Shown here: piece after piece, positions 40,788-51,298 of the stretch
How positions within the stretch are numbered: position 1 is the stretch's first letter
Layout of the letters: every line of letters begins with the position of its first letter
Assembly: GCA_029783825.1 (NCBI GenBank)
Contig: JAREIK010003005.1
Span: 39,336 to 103,335, forward strand
From: Sapria himalayana
Taxonomy: Eukaryota > Streptophyta > Magnoliopsida > Malpighiales > Rafflesiaceae
Length of the DNA: 64,000 nt
Direction: 5' to 3'
Made by a program: the position numbers and the translations under genes
The notes under the pieces: generated by a model
Databases searched by the model: none
The model's input: only the letters and a program-made list of their open reading frames with translations
Told to the model about the DNA's origin: nothing

Positions 40788-43700
40788 ATGTTTAATAGCT
40801 TATATTGGAACTTAAGAGTAGTGGCGAACTCTCCTACTTTAAATAGACTAAAAAAATTAATTAAAATATATAAAATTAAGATAGTTACTCTAGCTGAACC
40901 AATGGTAGATAAAGATCAGCTAGATAAATATAGGAATGTTCTTGGTCTTGAAAAGGCCTTTTCAAACATAAATGGTAAATTATTGATTTTATGGAAAAGA
41001 TCGATGGATATTGAAATTATAGCAAAAGCTGAGCAGATTATAAGCTTTAAATTAGGAAGCCTTCAAGACCCAATCAAATATGTGGTTAATGCAAGCAATA
41101 CTAAGGAAGAAAGAAAAGCTCTATGGAAGGAGATGGAAAAAATAGCAGCATTAAATTCTCCATGGATTATTGGAGGAGACTTCAATGTAATTAGAAATGC
41201 TAAAGAAAAAAGGGGAGGAAGACCTCCTGACCAAATGGCATTAGCTTATTTTAATGAGGCAATTTCAAGAGCAAATCTAATAGAAGCAGGCTTCCTTGGC
41301 TCTAACTTTACATGGTGTAACAACTGGAAGAGGAGGAAAGCGATCTGGTCCAGGCTGGATCGAGTTCTACTTAACACTAAATGGGTGGACAAGATTGGCG
41401 GGATAAAGGTCAGGCATCTCAACAGAACATGCTCGGATCATAACCCTTTGCTAATAACATTTGAAAATAGCGAAGGGAAACATAAAGGATTTATGTTTCA
41501 AAATATGTGGGGAATGCATAAAGGGTATGATGGCATAGTAAAGGAATCATGGGAAAAACCTGTTTCAGGTAATCCTATCCAAATTTTAGCGAAGAAATTA
41601 TGAAATTTAAGGCAGACATTAAGCAAATGGAACAAGGAGGTTTTTGGAAAGATCAATAAAAATATTCAAGAAATGGAACAGGAAGAGGCTACCCTAGAAA
41701 TGGAGTTTGATCAAAAAGAAGATAGCTCAAGTATCCAACTGAGCAAGGCCAAAGCTGAATTAAGACTTAGAATGCATACGGAAGAAGTTTTTTGGAAGCA
41801 AAGGGCGAGAGTCAAGTGGTTAAAAGATCGAGACAAAAATACAAAATTTTTTAATGTAATGGCCAAAGTAAGAATACAAAAACAAAAAATAAAAGGATTA
41901 AAAGCATATAATGGTAAATGGCTAGATAAAGAAGAGGATATAAAAAATGAATTAGAAGAATATTTCAAGAATTTATTATGCAAGCCATTCACACCGAGAA
42001 AAAACACATTAATTCAAAATATTGAGAGAAAAGTCTCAGAAAATGATAATAAATTTTAGAAGAATTCCCAACAGAAGAAGAAGTTATAGAGGTAGTTTTT
42101 AATGCTAATAAAGATAGCACTGCAGGTCCTGACGGATGAAACAATGGGTTTTTTCAGCGCAGCTGGAACATCATTAAAAAGAGTTAGTCATAACCATTGT
42201 TTGGATTTTTGCAGGCACAGAAATTACAAAGGCATGGACTAATTCGTATATTGTGTTGGTCCCTAAGAAAACTAACCCGCATACAGGAGAAGACTACAGG
42301 CCAATTAGTTTATGTAATACAATTTACAAGATATTAGCTAAGGTGATTCAGAGTAGACTCAGTAAGATTCTCCCATCTATTATATCGATAGAACAAACAG
42401 GTTTTGTTAAAGACAGATTGATGATGGAAAACATCAATCTAGCCTCAGAATTTATTAAAGAGATAGGAGCTAAGTCGAGAGGGCATAATATAATATTGAA
42501 ACTAGATCTTTCTAAAGCATTTGACTGGGTGGAATGTGAAATATTATGTTATTTAATGAGAAAAATGGGTTTCTTGGAGTTTTGGATAAATTTAATACAT
42601 AGATGTATATCAGGTGTATGGGTTAAAATACTTATAAATGGGCAAGCAGGTAAAGAATTTAAAACCTCAAGAGGACATAGACAAGGGGACCCTCTTTCTC
42701 CCTCCCTCTTCAATATCTATCTAGAACTCTTTATTGTAAATTTGAAAAAGGAAAGGAGTGAGGGGAAAATTGTTAGATATAAGCAACCAAGAAACACACC
42801 GACGGTGTGCTATTTGGTGTATGCAGACGATATTATAATTTTCTCAAATGCCAGTAACCAATCCATGAGGCATATGATGAAATTATTAAATATAATGGAA
42901 GAAGAAACTAGGCAGGTGCTGAATAAGAATAAATGTCAATTTATGATAGCATAAAAATCTTCTGAAAATATAGCTCAAAAGATAAAAAATATCACCAGAT
43001 TCATGCATAAAAAGGGTGCTCTAATGTATCTTGGGTGCCCGATCTATGAGGGAAGGCTAAAGGGGGAATACCTAGTATTCCTAGTGGAAAAATTAAGGCA
43101 AAAGATCACAGGTTGGAAAGAAAATCTACTAAGTATGGCAGGAAGAGTTACTCTAATCCCACATGTATTGCAGGGGTCACTGACACATACTCTAATGTCT
43201 CTACAGCCACCGAAAACTATCATAAGAAAACTAGAAGGAGAAATGTCAAACTTCCTATAGGGAAAAAATGGAAGCAAAAATAAGCTACATTGGAAAAAAT
43301 GAAAAGACCTATGCTTTTCGTTAAAAGAAGTTGGTTTGGGCTTCTCAAATCTTAACGATATAGCAAAAGCTTGTGCCTGCAAGAACTGGTGGAGATTTAA
43401 AAATAATAAAAACAATAGTCTCTCGGTGGCATATATAAAAGCTAGATACGGACTAGGTAGTAATGACTTTAAAAATACAAAAAGAGCATCAAAAAGCTGG
43501 AAATTAATGTACAAGCCACGAAATATGGTGGAAAATCATTCCATATTAATTAAAAGTGGATGGAAATGATCTTTAGATGCACAAGGAAAATTTACTTTAA
43601 AAAGTGTAAAAGAGCTGGTGTGAACTAAAAAAATTCCCCAATTGATTTTTGAAGAAGCATGGAAAAAGGAACTTCCACAAAAAATAAACATTTTTATGTG

Positions 43701-44700
43701 GAAACTTCTCTCAAAAGCCATCCCGATTCATGAGCACATTCAAAAGAAAGGTATAAGATTAGCATCTAGATGCGAATGTTGTAACCAAGAAATAGAAAGT
43801 ATGGATTATTTGTTTTCAACAGGGAAGATAGCTAAAAACATATGGAATAAACTAGAAATAGAAGTTGAGTTAGAAAAAGGCTCAGATGTATTGATAGAAA
43901 GAATAAAGAAATGGAAGGAAAGTAAAACAAAGAACAAGATTATTAAATGGTTAAGGATATACATCCCTCACATTGCTGTATGGTGTCTCTGGAAAGTAAG
44001 AAATAAAAGCAGATTTGACGGCATTCCAATGAATGTCGTAAATATTCTAGAGGAAATAAAAAATGAATGTGCATTTATCTCATTCTGTAGCCCTATTAAG
44101 CTTGGAAGTGTAGGAATAGATGAAAACAGGAAAGAAGCTTGGGGTCTAATTACAAGGACAAAGAAAACACCAAAAATTAAAATTATCAGATGGAAAAAGC
44201 CCCAACAAAATGGCCTATTATTAAATACGGATGGGAGATTAAAAAGGGATATATGAGTTGTAGGTGTAGGGGGAGTCATAAGAAATGAGGAAGGCAAAGT
44301 GATAAGAGCATTCACAATGAATGGTTTAGCCTCCTCCTCCTTGAATGCAGAGGTTATGGCTTTGCATAAAGGTTTACAAATATGTAAAGATAATAATTTT
44401 CAGAATATTCAAGTGCGGGTTGATTCGAGTTTATTAGTGGATTTGCTAATAGGAAAAATAGAACTATGGAAACTAGAATAAGATAATGATAAAATTAAAA
44501 CACTACTAATATAACTTAAAGGGGAAATTATACATATATTCAGAGAAGCAAATGCTTTGGCAGATAGATTAGTAGAAGAGGGTACAAAGAGAGGTTTTCA
44601 AGAATTTGAAGGGAAAGATATCCCTGACAAATATAAAGGTTTAATAAGTTTAGATAAAATAGGTTTTCCATATATTAGAATTCAAAAAAACAAAAATTAA
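40788..44700 (+). pseudogene. LINE ORF2 polyprotein pseudogene (EN-RT-zf-RNase H)
   Basis: Encodes the enzyme of target-primed retrotransposition. The apurinic-like endonuclease is at 40788-41500 (WNLR, LAEPMV, GGDFNVI, SRLDRVLL, SDHNPLL, all key acidic and His residues kept). Reverse transcriptase is at about 42180-42960 (YRPISLCNTIYKI, LDLSKAFD, GHRQGDPLSPSLF, VYADDIIIF, the catalytic Asp pair kept). A zf-RVT-like region is at 43650-43830 (KINIFMWKLL, CECCNQEIESMDYLF), and RNase H at 44215-44590 (NTDG, GGVIRNEEG, NAEVMAL, VDSSLLVDLL, REANALADRL). The frame shifts near 42056 and again near 42190-42250. In-frame stops at 41601, 42952, 43258, 43300, 43567, 43621, 44254 and elsewhere break it. 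At several of these a tryptophan is expected from the family (TGG to TAG/TGA). Confidence 0.93.
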
Positions 44701-46198
44701 AACTTAGGTCTAAAGGATAAAGAGGGGAAGAGAAGAACTTATTTTTAAAATTTGATATTTATAAAAAAAAAAAGCTTACTTGACTATTTTGTAGATATAA
44801 ACTCTATTAAAGGGGGTGGTCATGAAACATATGAAGAGCCACCGCAGTTCTATGGGGAGGGCAATAAAATATAGACCCAAAAAAAAACTGCTAAGGTTGG
44901 GATCTTGGATTTTTGTGTTGCTTGGTTGTGTTGCTTGGTTGTGTTGCTTGGTTGTGTTGCTTGGTTGTGTTGCTTGGTTGTGTTTTTTGGTTTTGTTTTC
45001 AGACATAGGTTAAAGGCTTAAGGAGCAGTGAAGGAAGTAAAGGTAGGCACTTTAATACTAATTGCATCGAATTGTAGTATTTTTGTTAATAATTTTGTAG
45101 GGAATTACATGAAGAAATTTGACTAACAAAGAGAAAAGTTACCTTGAAGAGAGGATGATGTTGAGGCAAGGCCCGTGTCTTGATAAATTTATTGGTAAAT
45201 TCTTGGAGTAAGTAATAAGGGTTTGTAGCTCGTATAAGGGTATGTTGGTTAGGTTGCTGTTGTTATCCAGCTGTTGTAATGGTGTAAGTTGGTATAAGGG
45301 TCTATAAGGGTTTGCAAGGGTGTAAGGTAGACATTCTTACAGACACATATAAGGGTCTGTAAAGGTGTGAGGATGTAAGTTGGTGGGTTTTCCAGCTGTT
45401 GTTCTGGAAAACTAATGTCTGCTTACATGTACAAGTAGGTAGTATGTTGGCTTGCTGGAAAAAGTTGACACTTTGAAAAAGCTATTTTCCATCCGCTATT
45501 TTGGTCTGCTTACATGTATATGTAGACAGATATCAACTTTGAAAAAGCTGACAGACTTCAGCTTTGTAAAATTGACAGATATGAGCTTTGAAAAAGCTGA
45601 TATCTATTATGAGTATTTGGAGTATATGTTATATAGAAGTGTCGGCAAGATTAATAAGAGTTACAAGTGTCTGTAAATAAGTGTTAAGCAGTATAAGTGT
45701 CTGTAAAAGTCTATGTGTAAAAGTGTCAATTATAAGTGTATGTAATAAGTATCTAGGAGGACAGCATGCTGGCAGAAGTGTTGGAAGATATCCTAAAAAA
45801 GGCTGCAGGGGTCACAAAACTACTAGGAAGAAATCTGAACAGAACAATATGCAAGCACAAAAAGCTCAGAGAATCAAATGGACTAGAAGATTAGTAGAGC
45901 TAAATGAACAGGATGGCAACAAGCAAACCGAAAACACAAAGCATAAAGATTTAATGGTAGAAGTTTAATTGAAATAGAAATTTCAGCACTAAGAAACTTC
46001 ATAAAGAGAAAGAAAAGTGCATTAGAAACAGTATTTCATGGCACTTGATAGTTTTAATTTTACTTTAAATATTGTATGTTAAAGTTTATGAATGGATGTA
46101 AATGGGAAATGGGTTGAAATTAGCTTGTAAACAATGGTATTCCTCCGCTAAGAGAGAGGGTTATATAATTAATAAAACAAACTTTATAAAAAACAATA
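44701..46198 (+). other. LINE 3' region, no supported gene
   Basis: About 1.5 kb after the ORF2 stop. It holds an A-run (44762-44774), a 13-base minisatellite (44916-44980), repeated AAGGGTCTGTAAAGGTGT-like words (45230-45380) and repeated CTTTGAAAAAGCTGACAG words (45465-45600). A 95-codon open frame at 45681-45968 is basic and Gln-rich but shows no motif I recognise. It is either a long 3' untranslated region or an additional nested insertion. Confidence 0.55.
44916..44980 (+). repeat. 13 bp minisatellite, five perfect units
   Basis: TGTTGCTTGGTTG repeats five times without a mismatch, followed by a decayed sixth copy. It lies in the 3' region of the LINE and produces an apparent Gln/Thr/Asn-rich open frame on the opposite strand (44776-45006) that should not be taken as a gene. 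Confidence 0.95.
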
Positions 46199-46209
46199 AA
46201 AATAGTATA
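46199..46209. repeat. Candidate target-site duplication, LINE right side
   Basis: AAAATAGTATA, identical to 40638-40648, and continuous with the interrupted third unit of the ~390 bp array. Confidence 0.6.
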
Positions 46210-46621
46210 CATAAACATAACTATATATAAATATAACAACATATGTTGAATATATATATATATATATAACTATATATAAATGTATTTAACAATATGCATT
46301 TCAACATATTACTTTATATAAATATATATATCTACATTAATATACATAACTACATATAAACAATTTACCTAAACAGTATAAGGTATGCTGACTTGATATC
46401 TACATCAATATACATAACTATATATAAATAGTATACATAAATAGTATACATAAACATATGTGTATTTTATATAAGTGTATTTAAACATAACTATACATCA
46501 ATATGCATGTGTGATATAATTCGAATTTCTCATATAAGTGTATTTTACTATATCTATAACTATAAAAATAGTATACATAAACATAACTATATATAAATAT
46601 AACAATATATATTTAATATAC

Positions 46622-46672
<51 letters not shown>

Positions 46673-47480
46673 TATATAAATGTATTTAACAATATGTATA
46701 TCAACATATTACTATATATAAATGTATTTATCTACATTAATATACATAACTATATATAAACATTATACATAAATAGTATACATAAATAGTATAAGGTATG
46801 CCAACTTGATATCTACATCAATATACATAACTATATATAAACAGTATACATAAATAGTATACATAAACATAAGTGTATTTTATATTAAACATAACTATAC
46901 ATCAATATGCATGTGTGATATACTTTGAATTTCTTATATAAGTGTATTTTACTATATCTATAACTATAAAAATAGTATACATAAACATAACTATATATAA
47001 ATATAACAACGAATATTTAATATATATATATATATATATATATATGTATCTAACAATATGTATATCAACATATTACTATATATAAATATATATATCTACA
47101 TTAAAATACATAACTACATATAAACAAAATACATAAATAGAATACATAAATAGCATAAGGTATGCCAACTTGATATCTACATCAATCTACATAACTATAT
47201 ATAAACAGTATACATAAATAGTATACATGAACTTAAGTGTATTTTATATAAGTGTATTTAAACATAACTATTCATCAATATGCATGTGTGATATAATTCG
47301 AATTTCATATATAAGTGTATTTTACTATATCTATAGCTATAAAAATAGTATACATAAACATAACTATATATAAATATAACAACATATATTTAATATACAT
47401 ATATATAGATATATATTTATATATAAATGTATATAACATTATGTAAATCAACATATTACTATATAAAAATATATTTATCT

Positions 47481-48989
47481 ACATTAATACCTATACATAG
47501 CCATATGTCTAATTATATTTAATTACATGAAAAAATATATATAACTACATCTACATGTATATCTACAAGCTCTATAAACGCAATATCCATTCATATCATT
47601 CATCTCATTCTTACAAGTTTTTTTTGGATATTGTATAAATATCATTTTCTCATATATTTTAGGAACTTAAATTTAATTTTTTCAATCTTAAATGTTTTTA
47701 ATTGTATTTTTATACGTGTGTATAAATCATTATGATTTAATATGTTTAGGGTTTGCATTTTTGTTTTACTTAATATCATTTAACTAAAATTGATTTCTAA
47801 TAAAATGTTCATTTGTTAAAATTCATTTTGTAAATTTTAAAACAAATAATAATATGTTTGTGTAATAAATATTATAAAAAATTTCTAAAATATATATGTG
47901 AAGTAGTTTCAATTTACAAAGATAAAACTTTAAAAATAAAATTTATTTACAGAATAAAATTTGCACATCATAATATTTAATATGTTATATTTATTATAAA
48001 TAAATACGGTTTGAAAAGTATCTATTAATTAAAAAAAATATTGTGATGTATTAAATTTGAAAAATAAAATTTAAAAATAAATATTTAAAAAAACAAATTC
48101 ATATATTTAATGGTCATTTATATATATTGAATAAAAAAAAATAATTACTTGTAGAAAAATTTACTCTTGAATTTATATGGTAATCTATTATGTTTCAACA
48201 TAATAAAAGAAATAATTGATTTTTTACAAAATAATAAAGGCTTGCATTTATATGCACTACATAATATTTGTTTAAATTTTAAAGTTTCTAAAAATGTATT
48301 AATAATAATAAATAATAGGTAGAAATTTATCATATACATTAATATTTTAATAAAAAAATTATATAGAAAAACAAAAACAATATTATCTATTTATGAACTA
48401 TATTTTAATTTTTATCATTATTGTAAAACCAAAATAATTTACAAATATGCCAACTTCATTTATTTATGAGTATAATGATAGTTACTTTAATATAAATATT
48501 AAAAAAACAACAATTTGAATAAAATAGAAGCTTATATATTTACTTCATAATTTTATTTTACGCATTAATATGCTTCATACACACTTACACACAAATATTT
48601 TTTTTAAATATAAAGAATTTACAATATTTTATAAATTGTGTACAATATATAATATTTTATTTGTTTTAAATTTTCAAAATCAAAAAATTTAAATACATTT
48701 ACACACACACATACACACATATATAATATTATTATGTGTACCTTTAAAAATATATTACGTACATAGGTATATGTGTGTGTGTCGGTTTAGAGTAGTATAT
48801 GCATGCATACAAGTATATACACACTACTTTTAAAATGTAGATACATGTGTGAATATATATACATGTACAAAATGTTTATGCTAATATATAATGTATACTA
48901 ATGTATATGGATGTATAGATGTGTGTATGTGTGTAGGGCAGTGTATATGCACATTATATTCATACATATATATGTAAATATCAACATTG
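47481..48989. other. AT-rich stretch, no gene seen
   Basis: Very AT-rich sequence with A/T runs and, at 48690-48930, a patch of ACACACAT and GTGTATGTGTG words (CA/TG microsatellite). No coding similarity is recognisable. It lies between the ~390 bp array and the gypsy fragment. Confidence 0.65.
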
Positions 48990-49535
48990 ATTTTGAGAAT
49001 AAAAATACTTGGGCACATTAAAATATTAACATGTTCCACAAATTCGTGAGAGCATGAGCAAAAAGTGACATTATTGCAAGATACTACTAATATCTCATCT
49101 ATAACACTTTGCCTCAAAATTTTATCAGATTACTACTTGCAATGATAAGGTTCATTCAATACTACATATCATGGAGTTACATTTTCATTCAATACTATAA
49201 TTTGTTCAAATAAAAAACTTTATCTAATATATTCTTCAACAACTCTTCTATCTTCTTTTTCTAGTCATGATAAGCTATTTTTAATTTTGATTATATATAC
49301 ATTTCTTATCTAATATCTTTAGTTCAAACTATTGTAATAGTAAAATATATTAAATCAATCTAGGCCTGACATCTTTCTTTTCTATGAGATATTTGATTAT
49401 AGAAAGTTTAGTATATTTTATGACTTTGGTTCCCACTAAATATGATATTAATTTGCCAAGAGAAAAGATTATTGATACAAATTCTTTCTCTATAGTGGTG
49501 TAATTCAATTGGGCATTTTAGAATGTGTTGTTATC
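48990..49535 (-). pseudogene. Ty3/gypsy pol fragment (RT-RNase H end)
   Basis: Reading the reverse strand from 49535 gives AQLNYTTIEKEFVSIIFSLG, KLISYLVGTKVI, KYLIEKKDVRPRLI and ILLLQ. This matches the well-known gypsy RNase H signature region (NYTTTEKE...LGSKV...KKDAKPRLI.WILLLQ). Further on come EQIIVLNENVTP and DKILRQSVIDE, which fit the linker toward the integrase zinc-binding part. Stops and frameshifts abound and there are no LTRs nearby, so only an old internal scrap of a retrotransposon remains. The 78-codon open frame at 48881-49117 on this strand is partly explained by it. Confidence 0.75.
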
Positions 49536-50056
49536 ATAGTATATTATAACTATTTATAAATATTTTATAAATATATAAAACTCTTCAAAATTATATTTAA
49601 CTATATTTGTAACTATGTAAACTATTTTTATAACTATATTAATAACTATATATAACTATTTGTTCAACTATATAATATTTTATAACTATATGAGTCATTC
49701 TAAATACCTATATTTTTAACAAAATATATCATATGTCTAATAATATATAACTATATATAATTGTATTTTACTATATGTATAACTATAAAAATGTTATATA
49801 TAAAAATATCTTTAACTACATACATATTTATAATTATATATAAATATTTGTATGACTATGTAATACTCTATATAATTAAAAATAATTATATTTGTATATA
49901 TGTATACCTATATGTATTCATATAATTAAATTTATATATTTATTTATCACTTTGTATATATTTATGTATAAATACTTATAACTACTTGTATGAATATATC
50001 TATATATAATTATATGTATAACTATATATAACTCTATTTTTAATTATATATACTAT

Positions 50057-50073
50057 AGGTATAAGAACATATA
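50057..50073. repeat. Target-site duplication, ARF retrocopy left side
   Basis: AGGTATAAGAACATATA, matching 50975-50991 with one mismatch. The paralogous uninserted sequence at about 60957-60973 has a single copy. Confidence 0.9.
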
Positions 50074-50974
50074 GAGGTTCTCCTCCCTCTCTGGTGACCA
50101 TCTCTTGAGGTTTATTGATTCTGTTTCTTTCTCTCATCAGATCTCTTTACTACCATATGACAAAGGGATTGAGATTTAGAGGAAGGAATGGGGTTTATGT
50201 TCACAAAGCTATTCAATAGGCTGTTTGCCAACAAGGAAATGAGAATTTTAATGTCAGGTCTTGATGTTGGCATTAAGACAACCATTCAGTATAAGTTGAA
50301 GATTGGTAATATTGTCACCACAATTCCTACTATTGTCTTCAATGTAGTGATTTTTGAATACAAAAACATCAATTTCACTGTGTGGGGTATTCGGGGTCAA
50401 GACAAGATTTGCTCTTTCTGGAGAGTTTACTTCCAAAATACCAAAGGTCTCATATTTGTGGTGGAGAACAATGAAAGAGATCGAGTTGTTAAAGCCAGAG
50501 ATGAGTTGCATAGGATGCTAAACAAGGAAAAGCTTCGAGATGCAGTTTTGCTAGTGTTTGCCAATAAGCAAGATCTTCCCAATGTGATGAATGCAGCTAA
50601 AATTACTAACAACTAGGACTTCACTATTTTCTCCAATGCCATTGGCACATTCAGAGCACGTGTGCTACCTATGACGAGGGCCTCTATGAGGGTCTTGATT
50701 AGTTTTCCAATTACATTGCCAGCAAATCATAAACAATTTTAGCAGGAAGGCAAACTTTGTTGACATATCTGGATGTGGATCTATTATTTGCCTATTTTGC
50801 TTGAGTTTTGTTCTATTATGTAGATGACATCACCTGTTTCTAGGGTGATTCAAATTGTATTTATATTTATATATTGCATGCCTGAAATACTAGACCACAT
50901 TAACTTTGTTCTGATATTTTACAAGCCGAACATGTTTATTTTCTGTTTTGTGTCTTTTTGCCATTGAATCCCAA
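50074..50974 (+). pseudogene. Processed pseudogene of an ADP-ribosylation factor (ARF1-like small GTPase)
   Basis: An intronless copy of an ARF mRNA with 5' leader (~114 bases), coding region (50188-50732) and ~240 bases of 3' sequence, flanked by a 17 bp target duplication. Functional ARFs are myristoylated Golgi GTPases of about 181 residues that recruit vesicle coats. Recognisable parts are the N-terminal MGFMFTKLF with Gly2, [41 protein letters not shown] and [10 protein letters not shown]. The copy is dead: the P-loop reads GLDVGIKT (Gly29 to Ile), WDVGGQ is WGIRGQ, one base is lost near 50612 giving a stop after 142 residues, and in the restored frame the Trp of GLDW is a stop. The 3' end lacks a clear poly(A) tail before the right duplication. 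L1 machinery is the likely source of insertion. Confidence 0.95.
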
Positions 50975-50991
50975 AGGTATGAGAACATATA
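50975..50991. repeat. Target-site duplication, ARF retrocopy right side
   Basis: AGGTATGAGAACATATA, followed by ACTATAAATAATTATCTTTGA as in the uninserted paralogue near 60974. Confidence 0.9.
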
Positions 50992-51298
50992 ACTATAAAT
51001 AATTATCTTTGATTATCTGTATAACTATAAAATATTATACATAACTATATTTAAAAATATAATTAACAACATATATTAAATATACATTTATAAATTAGTA
51101 TATAAAAATGTATTTTACCATATATATACCTATAGATAACTATATGCATACATATATAAAATTATATAAAAAATATAAATATACATACATGTATTAATAT
51201 AAGAATAACAAAATGTGTAACTATATGTGTAACTATATGTATAACAATATGTAACTATATTTATAATTAAATGTATAATAACATACAACATTATGTTT

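Larger units (their letters stand above)
40649..46198 (+). mobile_element. L1-type LINE retrotransposon (~5.5 kb), degenerate
   Basis: A non-LTR retrotransposon inserted into the ~390 bp array. It contains an ORF2 pseudogene (endonuclease, reverse transcriptase, zinc-binding region, RNase H; 40788-44700) and a ~1.5 kb 3' region ending AAACTTTATAAAAAACAATA before the right target duplication. No ORF1 (nucleic-acid-binding protein) precedes the endonuclease: only ~140 bases lie between the left boundary and the ORF2 start, so the copy is 5'-truncated or the family lacks ORF1 there. The A-rich run at 44762-44774 could mark a first 3' end with unrelated sequence added afterwards. Confidence 0.85.
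40154..47480 (+). repeat. ~390 bp tandem repeat, about five units, split by a LINE
   Basis: Units begin with AGGTATGCCAACTTGATATC or close variants at 40154, 40541, 46381, 46794 and 47158, giving spacings of 387, 413 and 364 bases. Each contains ACATCAATATACATAACTA, ATAGTATACATAAACATAA, CATCAATATGCATGTGTGA and a TA run of variable length. The third unit is interrupted by the LINE. Copy 1 has only one degenerate unit (12452-12720), so the array expanded in this copy. Confidence 0.88.
39847..51298 (+). mobile_element. CACTA left arm (+ orientation), truncated at both ends
   Basis: 39847-40153 matches 12137-12450 of copy 1, so this is a left arm of the same family with the first ~2.3 kb (terminus and subterminal repeats) missing where it meets the TAGA array. 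It continues through a ~390 bp tandem array, an AT-rich stretch and the ~555 bp type AT repeats. It ends at about 51298, where the sequence switches within ACATTATGTTTT to the GC-rich 3' region of an oppositely oriented copy. Nested inside are a LINE, a gypsy scrap and an ARF retropseudogene. It has no transposase gene of its own in this orientation before the junction. Confidence 0.7.
49536..51298 (+). repeat. AT-rich CACTA left-arm repeats around the ARF retrocopy
   Basis: Sequence of the TATAACTATATGTATAAC type. Without the 50074-50974 insertion it aligns with 60670-61260: TAACAAAATATATCATATGT against TAACAAAATATACTATATGT, GTATAAGAACATATA, and TACATACATGTATTAATATAAG-type words. It is therefore a left-arm segment present twice, on both sides of the inverted copy 2. 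Confidence 0.75.

Noticed and set aside
43044..43514. 156-codon minus-strand open frame
   Set aside because: It is antisense to the well-supported LINE ORF2 and shows no motif of its own. The antisense frames at 41711-42007 and 43968-44315 are rejected for the same reason.
44776..45006. Gln/Thr/Asn-rich minus-strand open frame
   Set aside because: It is the translation of the 13 bp minisatellite in the LINE 3' region.
45681..45968. 95-codon basic open frame in the LINE 3' region
   Set aside because: No recognisable domain and it lies in untranslated or nested sequence; not enough support for a gene call.
40154..47480. CRISPR-like array (regular repeats)
   Set aside because: Units are ~390 bp, AT-rich and adjacent without unique spacers, and the surrounding genes are eukaryotic transposons.
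50188..50616. A functional ARF GTPase gene
   Set aside because: P-loop glycine replaced by Ile, altered WDVGGQ motif, a frameshift after residue ~140, a second stop downstream, no introns, and flanking target duplications all indicate a retropseudogene.
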